A DNA stretch of 23,344 bases from Chloroflexota bacterium (GTDB taxonomy: Bacteria > Chloroflexota > Chloroflexia > Thermomicrobiales > UBA6265), in contig JAFAEX010000017.1 in assembly GCA_023423795.1 (NCBI GenBank), forward strand, positions 1-23,344, in the 5' to 3' direction. Below, in pieces: positions 4,900 through 11,773 of this stretch. The notes beneath the pieces were generated by a model. It saw nothing but the letters and a program-made list of their open reading frames with translations, was not told the DNA's origin and did no database searches. The position numbers and the translations under genes were made by a program. Every line of letters begins with the position of its first letter. Within the stretch, counting starts at the first letter, position 1.

Positions 4900-6954
4900 C
4901 TAGCCGCACGGCTCCGCGAATTCGACGAAGCGCCACGGCTCGATGCTGTAGATCCGGTAGGGCGACTCCTGCGGGTCCAGGCGCAGCCAGATGCGGCCGC
5001 CGGTCCAGAGGTGCGTCTCGTCGAAGGTGAGGTCCCGGATGCGGTAAGGGTCGTGCCAGCCGATCCCCCACTCGTCCACCGGCAGGTGGATGTGCCCCTC
5101 GTGCGGGGCGAACGGGTCGAGGTTGACGACGACGAGGACGAAGTCGCTGCGGTCCGGCGTGGCCTTGCCGTAGCAGAGCAGGTTGTCGTCGTCGGTGTCG
5201 TAGAAGCGCAGGTTGTCGTACTCCTGCAAGGCGGGGTGCTGGCGGCGGAGGCGGTTGATCCGGGTCACGTCCTCGATGATGTTGCCGGGACGGTCCCAGT
5301 CCCACACCTTGTGCTCGTATTTCTCGGAGTTGAGGTACTCCTCCTTGCCCGGCACGGGGGTGTTCTCGCAGAGTTCGAACCCGCTGTAGATGCCGTACAC
5401 GCTCGAAAGGGTCGCGGCCAGGCACAGCCGCATCCGGAAGGCCGGGCGCCCGCCCTCCTGCAGGATGACCGGCAGGATGTCGTGCGTGTTCGGGAACAGG
5501 TTGCCGCGCATGTACTCGGCGGCCTCGGACTGGGTCAGTTCCTCGAAGTATTCGCGGATCTCCCGCTTGAAGTTGCGCCACGTGAAGTAGGTGTAACTCT
5601 GGGAGAACCCCGCCTTGGCCAGCGTCTTCATCACCTTCGGGCGGGTGAACGCCTCCGACAGGAAGATGACGTCCGGGTGCGTCTTCTGCACCTCGCCGAT
5701 CAGCCACTCCCAGAACACCGTCGGCTTGGTGTGCGGGTTGTCCACCCGGAAGACCTTCACCCCCTGCTCGATCCAGAATTCAACGACCCGCAGCAACTCG
5801 GCCCACAACCCCTGCCAGTCGGTGCTGTCGAAGTTGATCGGGTAGATGTCCTGGTACTTCTTCGGCGGGTTCTCGGCGTACTGGATCGACCCGTCCGGCC
5901 GGACCGTGAACCACTCCGGGTGTTCCTTCACCCACGGGTGGTCCGGCGAGGCCTGGATGGCGAGGTCGAGCGCGACCTCCATGCCCAGGTCTTCGGCGCG
6001 CTCGCGGAAGGCCCGGAAATCTTCCAGGGTGCCGAGTGCGGGGTCGATCGCGTCGTGGCCGCCGTGCTCCGACCCGATGGCGTAGGGCACGCCGGGGTCG
6101 TCCGGCCCGGCGTCCAGCGTGTTGTTGCGCCCCTTGCGGAACGTCGTCCCGATCGGGTGGATCGGCAGCAGGTAGGCGGTGTCGAAGCCCATCGCGGCGA
6201 TGGCCGGCAGCCGCTCGGCCGCCTCGGCGAAGGTCGCGCCGCGCCCGGGGACCGTCCCGGCCGAGCGTGGGAAGAACGAGTACCAGGCGGCGAACCGCGC
6301 CCGCACCCGGTCCACGGTGACCTCGTAGACCGGCGAAGCGGCGGCGCCGGCGCGCGAGCGGCTGCGGCGCATCGCCTCGACGAGGTCGTCCGCCAGCACC
6401 TGGTGGACGATTGCGTTCTGCGGCCCGCCGCCGTCGATGGCGGCGATGGCGGCGTTCAGGACGCCCGGGTCGTCCCCCTCGGCGCGGGAAAGCGCCTCGG
6501 CGAGCAGGATGCGCCCTTCCAGCAGCTCCAGCGAAACGTCCTGCCCGGCGGCGTGCTTCTTTTCCAGCCCTTCGCGCCACGCGGTGAAGCGGTCGGGGAA
6601 GGCCACGATCTGGTAGCGGTAGCGGCAGTTGTCGGCGAGCAGGAACTCGCCGGCCCAGCGGTCGTTGTCCACGAACCGCATCTCGGCTTCGCGCCAGTCG
6701 TCCGGGTCGTCGTGCCAGCGCTGGTAGCGGACGACGGCGGCCAGTTTGTCGTGGCTTTCCTTGAAGATGTCGGCCGAGACCTCCAGCACGTCGCCCACTT
6801 CCCGCTTGACCGGGTAGCGGCCGCAATCGACGCGGGGCCGCACGTCCTCGATGAGGACGCTGCTGGGCGGCTCGGCCCCTTCCCGTCCGTTCGGGAACGG
6901 CCCGCGCAGCCCGGCGCTGGCGGCGGGAACGGTCGGCACGGCGGCGTTGCGCAT
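4900..6954 (-). CDS. glgE: Maltosyltransferase GlgE (alpha-1,4-glucan:maltose-1-phosphate maltosyltransferase)
   Basis: A 684-residue GH13 enzyme that transfers maltose from maltose-1-phosphate to the non-reducing end of a growing alpha-1,4-glucan. Domain order fits GlgE: N-terminal beta domain (34-130, RVDCGRYPVKREVGD...), helical insert, (beta/alpha)8 barrel from about 215, and C-terminal beta domain (about 590-684). Catalytic residues visible are the nucleophile D405 in VKVFRVDNPHTKP, the acid/base E434 in IFLSEAFTRP, and D492 in NLFPNTHDILP. YLLPIHPIGTTFRKG and EHGGHDAIDPALGT are GlgE hallmarks. The ATG at 6954 is preceded by CTGGAGG at 9 nt spacing; the longer open frame upstream is a high-GC artefact covering the heptamer array. 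TreS and maltokinase, which make the donor, are not in the window. The gene stands alone. Confidence 0.93.
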   Translation of the reverse strand: MRNAAVPTVPAASAGLRGPFPNGREGAEPPSSVLIEDVRPRVDCGRYPVKREVGDVLEVSADIFKESHDKLAAVVRYQRWHDDPDDWREAEMRFVDNDRWAGEFLLADNCRYRYQIVAFPDRFTAWREGLEKKHAAGQDVSLELLEGRILLAEALSRAEGDDPGVLNAAIAAIDGGGPQNAIVHQVLADDLVEAMRRSRSRAGAAASPVYEVTVDRVRARFAAWYSFFPRSAGTVPGRGATFAEAAERLPAIAAMGFDTAYLLPIHPIGTTFRKGRNNTLDAGPDDPGVPYAIGSEHGGHDAIDPALGTLEDFRAFRERAEDLGMEVALDLAIQASPDHPWVKEHPEWFTVRPDGSIQYAENPPKKYQDIYPINFDSTDWQGLWAELLRVVEFWIEQGVKVFRVDNPHTKPTVFWEWLIGEVQKTHPDVIFLSEAFTRPKVMKTLAKAGFSQSYTYFTWRNFKREIREYFEELTQSEAAEYMRGNLFPNTHDILPVILQEGGRPAFRMRLCLAATLSSVYGIYSGFELCENTPVPGKEEYLNSEKYEHKVWDWDRPGNIIEDVTRINRLRRQHPALQEYDNLRFYDTDDDNLLCYGKATPDRSDFVLVVVNLDPFAPHEGHIHLPVDEWGIGWHDPYRIRDLTFDETHLWTGGRIWLRLDPQESPYRIYSIEPWRFVEFAEPCG

Positions 6955-6968
6955 CTTCGGCAACCTCC

Positions 6969-7040
6969 AGGCGACAGGCGACAGGTGGCACTCGGCACTC
7001 GGCACTCGGCACTCGGCACTCGGCACTCGGCACTCGGCAC
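6969..7040. repeat. Heptamer array: 2 x AGGCGAC, then (GGCACTC)7 plus a partial unit
   Basis: Seven perfect copies of GGCACTC (complement of GAGTGCC) at 6987-7035 plus GGCAC. They are preceded in register by two copies of another heptamer, AGGCGAC (6969-6982). The GGCACTC array ends 33 bp upstream of the glgE ATG, and the AGGCGAC copies fall within the putative 5' leader next to its Shine-Dalgarno. Confidence 0.92.
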
Positions 7041-7166
7041 GAACCGTAGGCCGTCCATCGACGGCAGGCAACGGGCAAACGGGCGGATCGGCCGCTGTGG
7101 CATCATTGCCGACCGCCGCCGGCCATTCCGCCAGATCGATGCCGCCCGCCAGCCGGGGAGGATGCC

Positions 7167-7724
7167 GTGGGATTCGTCCGGGTGCTGGCCGCCGCCGTCG
7201 CGGTCGGCGCCGTCGCCTGGTTCGGGTTCGCGCGGCTCGGCGGCGAGGTCGCCCTGCCCGGCTTGCCCAACGCTCCCTCGCACTCGGCCGTGACACCATC
7301 GGCGATCGCGGACGGGGTCGATGCGTCGCCCGCGACGAGCACGGGCGAATCGATCCCGGTTGGCTCGACCGACGCGCCGGAACGCCGATTCGCTCTCGCC
7401 CTCGACGCCGCGGCGGCGCAGGCCGGCGAACTGGTGCGGCTGGGCGAGACGAAATCGCGCAACCTGCCCGGAATTTTGGCCGAACAGCGCCGCATGAACG
7501 CCCTCCTCGAGGAGATCGACGCGCTCGTCGCCTCCGGATCGCTGCCGCCCGAGGCCGCTGAGGCGATCGTTGCCTACGAAGCAGGCGCGACCGCCGTCCG
7601 GGATGCGATGGAGGCGGCGCAGGCGGGCTTTCGGAAACTCGACTTCGGCGCGGTGCGGGCCGCCACCGACCGGATGCGGGAAGGCGAGCGTGACCTCGTC
7701 CGGGCGGCGGCGTTGTTCGACTGA
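7167..7724 (+). CDS. Hypothetical membrane-anchored or exported protein
   Basis: A 185-residue protein with no family I recognise. Residues 4-22 (VRVLAAAVAVGAVAWFGFA) form one hydrophobic segment, a signal anchor or signal peptide. Residues about 30-70 are Pro/Ser/Thr-rich and probably extended. Residues 72-185 are Ala/Glu/Arg-rich and should form long helices, possibly coiled coil (for example EAAEAIVAYEAGATAVRDAMEAAQAGFRKLDFG). No cysteines or catalytic motifs are visible. The start is GTG at 7167, supported by GGGGAGGA 4 nt upstream. The predicted topology is a short cytoplasmic N-terminus with the helical domain outside. It is followed directly by a very stable hairpin that overlaps its stop codon. 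Confidence 0.6.
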   Translation: MGFVRVLAAAVAVGAVAWFGFARLGGEVALPGLPNAPSHSAVTPSAIADGVDASPATSTGESIPVGSTDAPERRFALALDAAAAQAGELVRLGETKSRNLPGILAEQRRMNALLEEIDALVASGSLPPEAAEAIVAYEAGATAVRDAMEAAQAGFRKLDFGAVRAATDRMREGERDLVRAAALFD

Positions 7725-7783
7725 GCGCCTGCTTCGGGACCTCGCCGGCGTGATGCCGGCGAGGTCCCGAAGCAGGCGCTTTG
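7724..7783 (+). terminator. Perfect 26-bp hairpin at the stop codon
   Basis: The left arm 7724-7749 (AGCGCCTGCTTCGGGACCTC... ) pairs without a mismatch to the right arm 7755-7780 around the loop GTGAT. It is followed by TTT and then TTGG. The first stem base is the last base of the TGA stop. It is probably a terminator or 3'-end stabiliser, although the stem is far longer than usual and the T-run is short. Confidence 0.75.
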
Positions 7784-8070
7784 GTCCGCCTTCCATCGGT
7801 TTCACGATACCGGGAGCAGGGACGATTCGGCGTCTTCGAATGCCCGGCCACGAACCAACGGCGCATGCTGGAGGATGGCAGAAACGGCGAGGTTCGGCCG
7901 CCCGACCGAGGTCTGCCATGCGGCACGGTGGCAGAGGCGAGCCCGTCTGTTCCTGAGTGGCGCGATCACGCCCGTTTTTCGGCCCACGGTGGGGAGAATC
8001 GGCGCGGTGGAGTAGCATTGGCTTCGAGGTCACCGTCCGCTTGCCGGGCGTGGTCGAGGAGCGCAGCGCA
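7784..8070. other. Gene-free stretch (287 bp)
   Basis: No convincing gene. Open frames here lack Shine-Dalgarno sites and family similarity. A short inverted pair TGGCAGA / TCTGCCA flanks about 30 bp near 7876-7919. A promoter for the next gene presumably lies here, but no confident -35/-10 pair was seen. Confidence 0.4.
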
Positions 8071-8676
8071 ATGTCCCCGCACAACCGAGCCGCACCAGGT
8101 CGGCACGACGCCGGCACGCCGTGCCGTTGGGCCAATCCGTCCCAGCGGTCGCGTGGTGCTGCATCGCGCCGGACGCCGCTCGGGGCCGTTGCCGGCGGCC
8201 GGCTGCCGATCCTGCTCCGGGCGCTCGCCGCGCTGGCGATCCTCGTCGCCACCGGTTGGCAGGGCGGGTTCGGCGCAGCCGCCGCCGAGGGCGCCGCGCC
8301 GCACGCTCCCGTCACCGCATCAGCCTTTGGCCTCGATAGCGACGGCGACCGCCTGTCCGACGCGGCGGAGTTCACGCTCGGGACCGACCCGCTGGACGGG
8401 GACGGCGACGCCGACGCCGACGGCCTTACCGACCGCGACGAGATCTACCGCTACGGCACCGACCCGAACAACCGCGACACCGACGGCGACGGCCTGCCCG
8501 ACGGCGACGAAGTCCTCCTCTACGGCAGCAACCCGCTCGGCTCCGACACCGGCCGCGATGGCCTGGGCGTTGCCGAGGACCTGCCGTTCGCCTCCGGCGT
8601 GCGGCGGCTCTGGGACATCGCCCGTGTCGATGCCAGCGGCGCGCGCTTGCTGCCCCACGGCGGCGCCGACCCGTAA
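8071..8676 (+). CDS. Secreted/anchored protein with thrombospondin-3-like calcium-binding repeats
   Basis: A 201-residue protein. Residues 1-44 are basic. Residues 45-65 (LPILLRALAALAILVATGWQG) form a hydrophobic segment ending at an Ala-rich stretch, suggesting a signal peptide or anchor with an unusually long basic N-region. Residues 87-165 hold four D-x-D-x-D-G-L-x-D-x-x-E type repeats: LDSDGDRLSDAAE, GDADADGLTDRDE, RDTDGDGLPDGDE and a final SDTGRDGLGVAED. Each is followed by a (Y/L)GTDPL/N spacer. Such aspartate-rich loops bind Ca2+ in bacterial thrombospondin type-3/EF-hand-like proteins outside the cell. Start ATG 8071 was chosen because GAGGAG lies about 10 nt upstream; a later start just before the hydrophobic segment is possible. 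The partner or function is unknown. Confidence 0.7.
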   Translation: MSPHNRAAPGRHDAGTPCRWANPSQRSRGAASRRTPLGAVAGGRLPILLRALAALAILVATGWQGGFGAAAAEGAAPHAPVTASAFGLDSDGDRLSDAAEFTLGTDPLDGDGDADADGLTDRDEIYRYGTDPNNRDTDGDGLPDGDEVLLYGSNPLGSDTGRDGLGVAEDLPFASGVRRLWDIARVDASGARLLPHGGADP

Positions 8677-8685
8677 TCCCCCGGC

Positions 8686-8730
8686 GAATGCACCACGGCG
8701 GGCGCGCGCCGACGCGCGCCCTCGGCATTC
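8686..8730 (+). terminator. Intergenic hairpin between the Ca-repeat gene and tatC
   Basis: An outer stem GAATGC (8686-8691) / GCATTC (8725-8730) encloses a perfect 9-bp GC stem, GGGCGCGCG (8700-8708) / CGCGCGCCC (8713-8721). No T-run follows, so it may be a weak terminator or an mRNA processing/stability element just before the tatC Shine-Dalgarno. Confidence 0.4.
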
Positions 8731-8747
8731 GTCAGGGAGGTGTCCCC

Positions 8748-9584
8748 ATGTCCCGCTCGCTCCGGCTGCCCGACTCCGGGCGGTTCGCGGCGCGGCTTCC
8801 GAAATCGCTGCCGAAACCGGGCATCCCGAAACTGCCGGACCCGAACGAACCCGACGTGTTCGAGGAGATGACGCTGCTCGAACACATGATCGAGTTGCGC
8901 GACCGCATCGTCAAAGCCGTCATCGCGGTCATCATCGCCTTCATCGCCGGCGTCTACTTCGCCCGCCCGATGCTGGATCTGCTCCGGCGCGAGGCCAACG
9001 CCGACGCCGGGTTCGACGTCATCGCCCCGACCGACCCGATCACGATTTATTTCAAGGTCGCCATCTACATCGCCATCGCCATCGCGCTGCCGGTCATCCT
9101 GTGGCAGGTGTTCGGGTTCCTCGCGCCGGGCCTGACTCGCCGGGAAAAGCGCATCGTCCTCGCCTCGCTGCCGTTCGTGACCGCGCTGTTCCTCGGCGGC
9201 GCGGCCTACGGCTTCTTCGTCGCCGCCCCGCGCGCCCTCGCCTTCCTGTCGAGTTTCATGAGCGACCTTTACGAGTGGTCGCCGGAAGGGCACCAGGTCA
9301 TCTCGTTCTACCTGACGCTGATGATCGGGTTGGCGCTCGCGTTCCAGTTGCCGGTCGTCATGTTCCTGGTGGCGAAACTGGGCCTCGCCACGCCGCAGAA
9401 ACTGCGCTCGTTCTGGAAATACGCCCTGCTCATCATCTTCATCGCGGCGGCGGTCATCACCCCCAGCACCGACCCGTTCAACATGATGATCGTGGCCATC
9501 CCACTGATGGCGCTCTACTGGGTCGGGGTGATCTTCGCCTACCTGTTCGCCCGCGCCGCCCCGAAGGTCGCCGCCCAGGCCTGA
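8748..9584 (+). CDS. tatC: Sec-independent protein translocase subunit TatC
   Basis: A 278-residue polytopic inner-membrane protein, the receptor of the twin-arginine translocase that binds RR leaders and exports folded proteins. Family motifs are LLEHMIELRDRI (43-54; conserved LxxHLxELRxR), PTDPITIYFKVAIYIAIAIALP (94-115), LWQVFGFLAPGLTRREKR (118-135) and VITPSTDPFNM late in the protein (TPxxD). Six hydrophobic segments can be traced, as expected. The N-terminal 40 residues are a Pro-rich cytosolic extension (PKSLPKPGIPKLPDPNEPD). The ATG at 8748 is preceded by AGGGAGGTG at good spacing. TatA/TatB are not adjacent. The zinc-binding protein at 16036 has a Tat-type leader and is a possible client. 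Confidence 0.95.
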   Translation: MSRSLRLPDSGRFAARLPKSLPKPGIPKLPDPNEPDVFEEMTLLEHMIELRDRIVKAVIAVIIAFIAGVYFARPMLDLLRREANADAGFDVIAPTDPITIYFKVAIYIAIAIALPVILWQVFGFLAPGLTRREKRIVLASLPFVTALFLGGAAYGFFVAAPRALAFLSSFMSDLYEWSPEGHQVISFYLTLMIGLALAFQLPVVMFLVAKLGLATPQKLRSFWKYALLIIFIAAAVITPSTDPFNMMIVAIPLMALYWVGVIFAYLFARAAPKVAAQA

Positions 9585-9656
9585 CCGCCGGGGCGGTCCC
9601 GCCCATCCCCCTGTGCTATCGTCGCCGCGGGGTCGCGAAACGGGAGCGCGGGGAGG

Positions 9657-10601
9657 ATGCGGGTGGACACGGCGCGGCGGGGCATCACCGGGTTGGCGTT
9701 GGCGGCGGTCTTCGGGGCCGCGGTCGCCGGGGTCGCGGCGCTGGCGCAGGACGCCGCCGACGCGCCGCCGCGCCCGATCTCCTTGCGCCTCGGTTCCTGC
9801 GACGACCTCGGGGAGGCGGTCGAGGCGCTGGGTACGGCCACGCTGCCCGAGAACGTGCCGCTGGACCGGGTCGGGCAGGACGCGGCCGCGCCGGCCGAAA
9901 CGTCGTTCGCCACGATCCCGCTCACCCTCGACGCGCTGCTCGCCGAGCCGCACGCGCTGGCCGTTGCCGCATCCGAGGACGAGCCTGATGACCTCGTCGC
10001 CTGCGGCGAGATCGGCGGCATCATCGACGAAAACGGCGCGCTGACGCTCGGCTTGCGCGAATGGGAAGGCTCGGGCTACGCCGGCATCGCCTACCTCTTC
10101 CCGGCCGAGGAAAGCCCGTCCACCCTGGCCAGCATCTTCGTCGCCCCGTCCCGCGCGCCGGGCGAGGCGATCCCGGCGGGCACCCCGGCCCCGCAGGTGA
10201 TCGTGCAGGAAACCGTGGTCATGGGGTCCGACGGCACGCCGGTCGTCGTCCGCGTCGAGCGCACGCCGACCCCGGCGCCGCCGACGCCCACGCCGACGCC
10301 CACGCCGGTCGCCGGTGCGATCGACGTGACCATCTCCGACGGCGAGATCGTGATGCCGGAGCGGCTGCTGGCCGGCCCGGTGGTCTTCACCATCACCAAC
10401 GACGGGACCGAGCCGCACAACTTCGTCTTCGCCAACGACCTCGTCGGCAGTTTCTTCCTCGACGCCGACCTGCAACCCGGCGAGTCCGGCACCCTCTCGG
10501 TCAACCTGCCGCCGGGCATCTACACCGCCTACTGCCCGCTGGACGAAGGCGACCACGCCGCGGACGGGGAACAACTGACGATCGAAGTCGCCGCGGCGTA
10601 G
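9657..10601 (+). CDS. Exported protein with Cys-containing N-domain, Pro/Thr linker and C-terminal cupredoxin domain
   Basis: A 314-residue secreted protein. Residues 8-30 form a signal peptide (RGITGLALAAVFGAAVAGVAALAQ), with cleavage likely after ALA. Residues 40-165 form a domain with one Cys in each half (C48 in RLGSCDDLGEA and C116 in VACGEIGG), followed by LREWEGSGYAGIAYLFP. The linker is TPTPAPPTPTPTPTP (203-217). The C-terminal domain (221-314) is cupredoxin-like, with type-1 copper ligands H254 (EPHNF), C293 (YTAYCPL) and H300 (GDH). The usual axial Met is not seen. An electron-transfer or copper-holding role outside the cell is inferred. The start is uncertain: ATG 9657 directly abuts GGGGAGG, while GTG 9663 (residue 3) has better spacing. 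The TAG stop is the first base of a heptamer array. Confidence 0.75.
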   Translation: MRVDTARRGITGLALAAVFGAAVAGVAALAQDAADAPPRPISLRLGSCDDLGEAVEALGTATLPENVPLDRVGQDAAAPAETSFATIPLTLDALLAEPHALAVAASEDEPDDLVACGEIGGIIDENGALTLGLREWEGSGYAGIAYLFPAEESPSTLASIFVAPSRAPGEAIPAGTPAPQVIVQETVVMGSDGTPVVVRVERTPTPAPPTPTPTPTPVAGAIDVTISDGEIVMPERLLAGPVVFTITNDGTEPHNFVFANDLVGSFFLDADLQPGESGTLSVNLPPGIYTAYCPLDEGDHAADGEQLTIEVAAA

Positions 10602-10638
10602 AGTGCCGAGTGCCGAGTGCCGAGTGCCGAGTGCCGAG
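10601..10638. repeat. Heptamer array (GAGTGCC)5 starting in the stop codon
   Basis: Five perfect GAGTGCC units (10601-10635) plus GAG. The first G is the last base of the TAG stop of the cupredoxin gene. It is complementary to the array at 10697-10716. Confidence 0.93.
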
Positions 10639-10696
10639 AATGGTAGGCCTGCTCGACGGCACGCCGTTTCCGTGCTTGCCGACTTGCCGACCCGTC

Positions 10697-10716
10697 CACT
10701 CGGCACTCGGCACTCG
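10697..10716. repeat. Inverted heptamer array, about 2.7 copies of GGCACTC
   Basis: CACTC followed by two GGCACTC units and a G, ending one base before the stop codon (TCA, 10717-10719) of the minus-strand lactonase gene. Transcripts from either side can fold this against the array at 10601-10638 as a roughly 19-bp stem with an approximately 60-nt loop. This may give bidirectional termination between the convergent genes. Confidence 0.9.
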
Positions 10717-11625
10717 TCAGACGGTGATGCGGGAGAGGAACGCCGGGCGCCCGGCGACGCCGAGATCGACGCGGTAGATTGCGCCGGCACTGGCCCCGTC
10801 GGTTTCGCGCACGTTGCCGCCGGCGAGGGTCACGAACGCTTCCCGGTACCCGTCGCCGCCGAAGGTGACGCTGGAAACCTTGGGAGCCGGGAACCAGACC
10901 TTGCCGGTCGGCGTGCCGTCGGGCGCGTAGCGGAACAGGTGGTGTCCGTCCCAGCGGGCCGACCAGATCGTGCCATCGGCGTCCACCGCCATGCCGTCCG
11001 GCACGCCCTCCTCGCCGGGGATGCGGACGATCACCTCCGGGTCCGAGATCGAGCCGGTCGCCCGATCGTAGGCGAAGCGGGTGATCGTGCCCTTGGCGGA
11101 ATCCGTGTGGTAGAAGCGGGTCAGGTCCGGCGAGAAGCCCATCCCGTTGGAGAGGCCGGCGTCCTCGATGACGACCGTCAGGCTGCCGTCGGGGTCGAGC
11201 CGGTAGAGGCGGCCCGGGCGGTCGCCGTCCGGCATGGTGCCGCAGAAGACGCGGCCCTCCGGGTCGGCGATGACGTCGTTGAAGCGGCTGCCGCGCTCGG
11301 CCTCGATCTCGTCGCGCAGCGTCGTCAATTCCCCGTCGCGCAGCAGCCGGATCGCGCCCTTCGCGCAGAAAAGCAGCAGCGCCCCATCCTCCTGGATGGT
11401 GTAGCCGCCGACCGCCTCGCCGGCGTCGAAGAAGAGCCGGTGCTCGCCCGTCGCCGGGTCGTAGCGGTAGATGCGCCCCGGCGGGATGTCGTCCCAGTAC
11501 AGCGCGCCCTCGGCCTCGTGCCAGAGCGGCCCCTCGGTCGTCTCGCAGCCGTAGTTGGCGATCAGGTCCAGGTTCGCCGGAATCGTCGGGATGTCGCCGC
11601 TGCCTGCCACGCGCATTCCTTTCAC
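10717..11625 (-). CDS. SMP-30/gluconolactonase/LRE-family protein
   Basis: A 302-residue six-bladed beta-propeller hydrolase. Expected divalent-metal ligands are present: E31 (CETTEGPLWH), N160 (GLSNGMGFS) and D210 (GVPDGMAVDADG). N116 (SRFNDVIADPEG) is the usual substrate-side residue. Family phrases such as GCETTEGPLWHEAEGALYWDDIPPGRIYRYDP and GTIWSARWDGHHLFRYAPDG are typical of sugar-lactonases. The true substrate (gluconolactone, arabinono- or xylonolactone) cannot be assigned. There is no signal peptide. The start is uncertain: GTG at 11625, ATG at 11616 and GTG at 11610 are in frame, and AAAGGA fits the last best. It is divergent from the flavoprotein gene at 11774 (about 150 bp shared upstream region). 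Confidence 0.85.
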   Translation of the reverse strand: MKGMRVAGSGDIPTIPANLDLIANYGCETTEGPLWHEAEGALYWDDIPPGRIYRYDPATGEHRLFFDAGEAVGGYTIQEDGALLLFCAKGAIRLLRDGELTTLRDEIEAERGSRFNDVIADPEGRVFCGTMPDGDRPGRLYRLDPDGSLTVVIEDAGLSNGMGFSPDLTRFYHTDSAKGTITRFAYDRATGSISDPEVIVRIPGEEGVPDGMAVDADGTIWSARWDGHHLFRYAPDGTPTGKVWFPAPKVSSVTFGGDGYREAFVTLAGGNVRETDGASAGAIYRVDLGVAGRPAFLSRITV

Positions 11626-11773
11626 GCGCTCATGATCGGATCGATGCCGCCATCATCGCCCAGCACGCCGCTGTCCGGCGAGTGGACCCTCGCGGCGGCG
11701 GCGCGGCTGGGCTACCCTCACGGCAGCGATTCGGCGGGCGGCAGGCCCGGTGGCAACGGGGAGCGCGGACGGC

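Noticed and set aside
4501..7293. Very long + strand open frame (about 930 codons) opposite glgE
   Set aside because: It is the antisense shadow of a clear GlgE coding sequence in very GC-rich DNA; its translation is Arg/Val/Asp-rich with no domain similarity.
6955..7926. N-terminal extension of glgE by 324 codons
   Set aside because: The extension is low-complexity Arg/Pro/Ala and crosses the heptamer array and an opposing gene; GlgE proteins start near the ATG at 6954.
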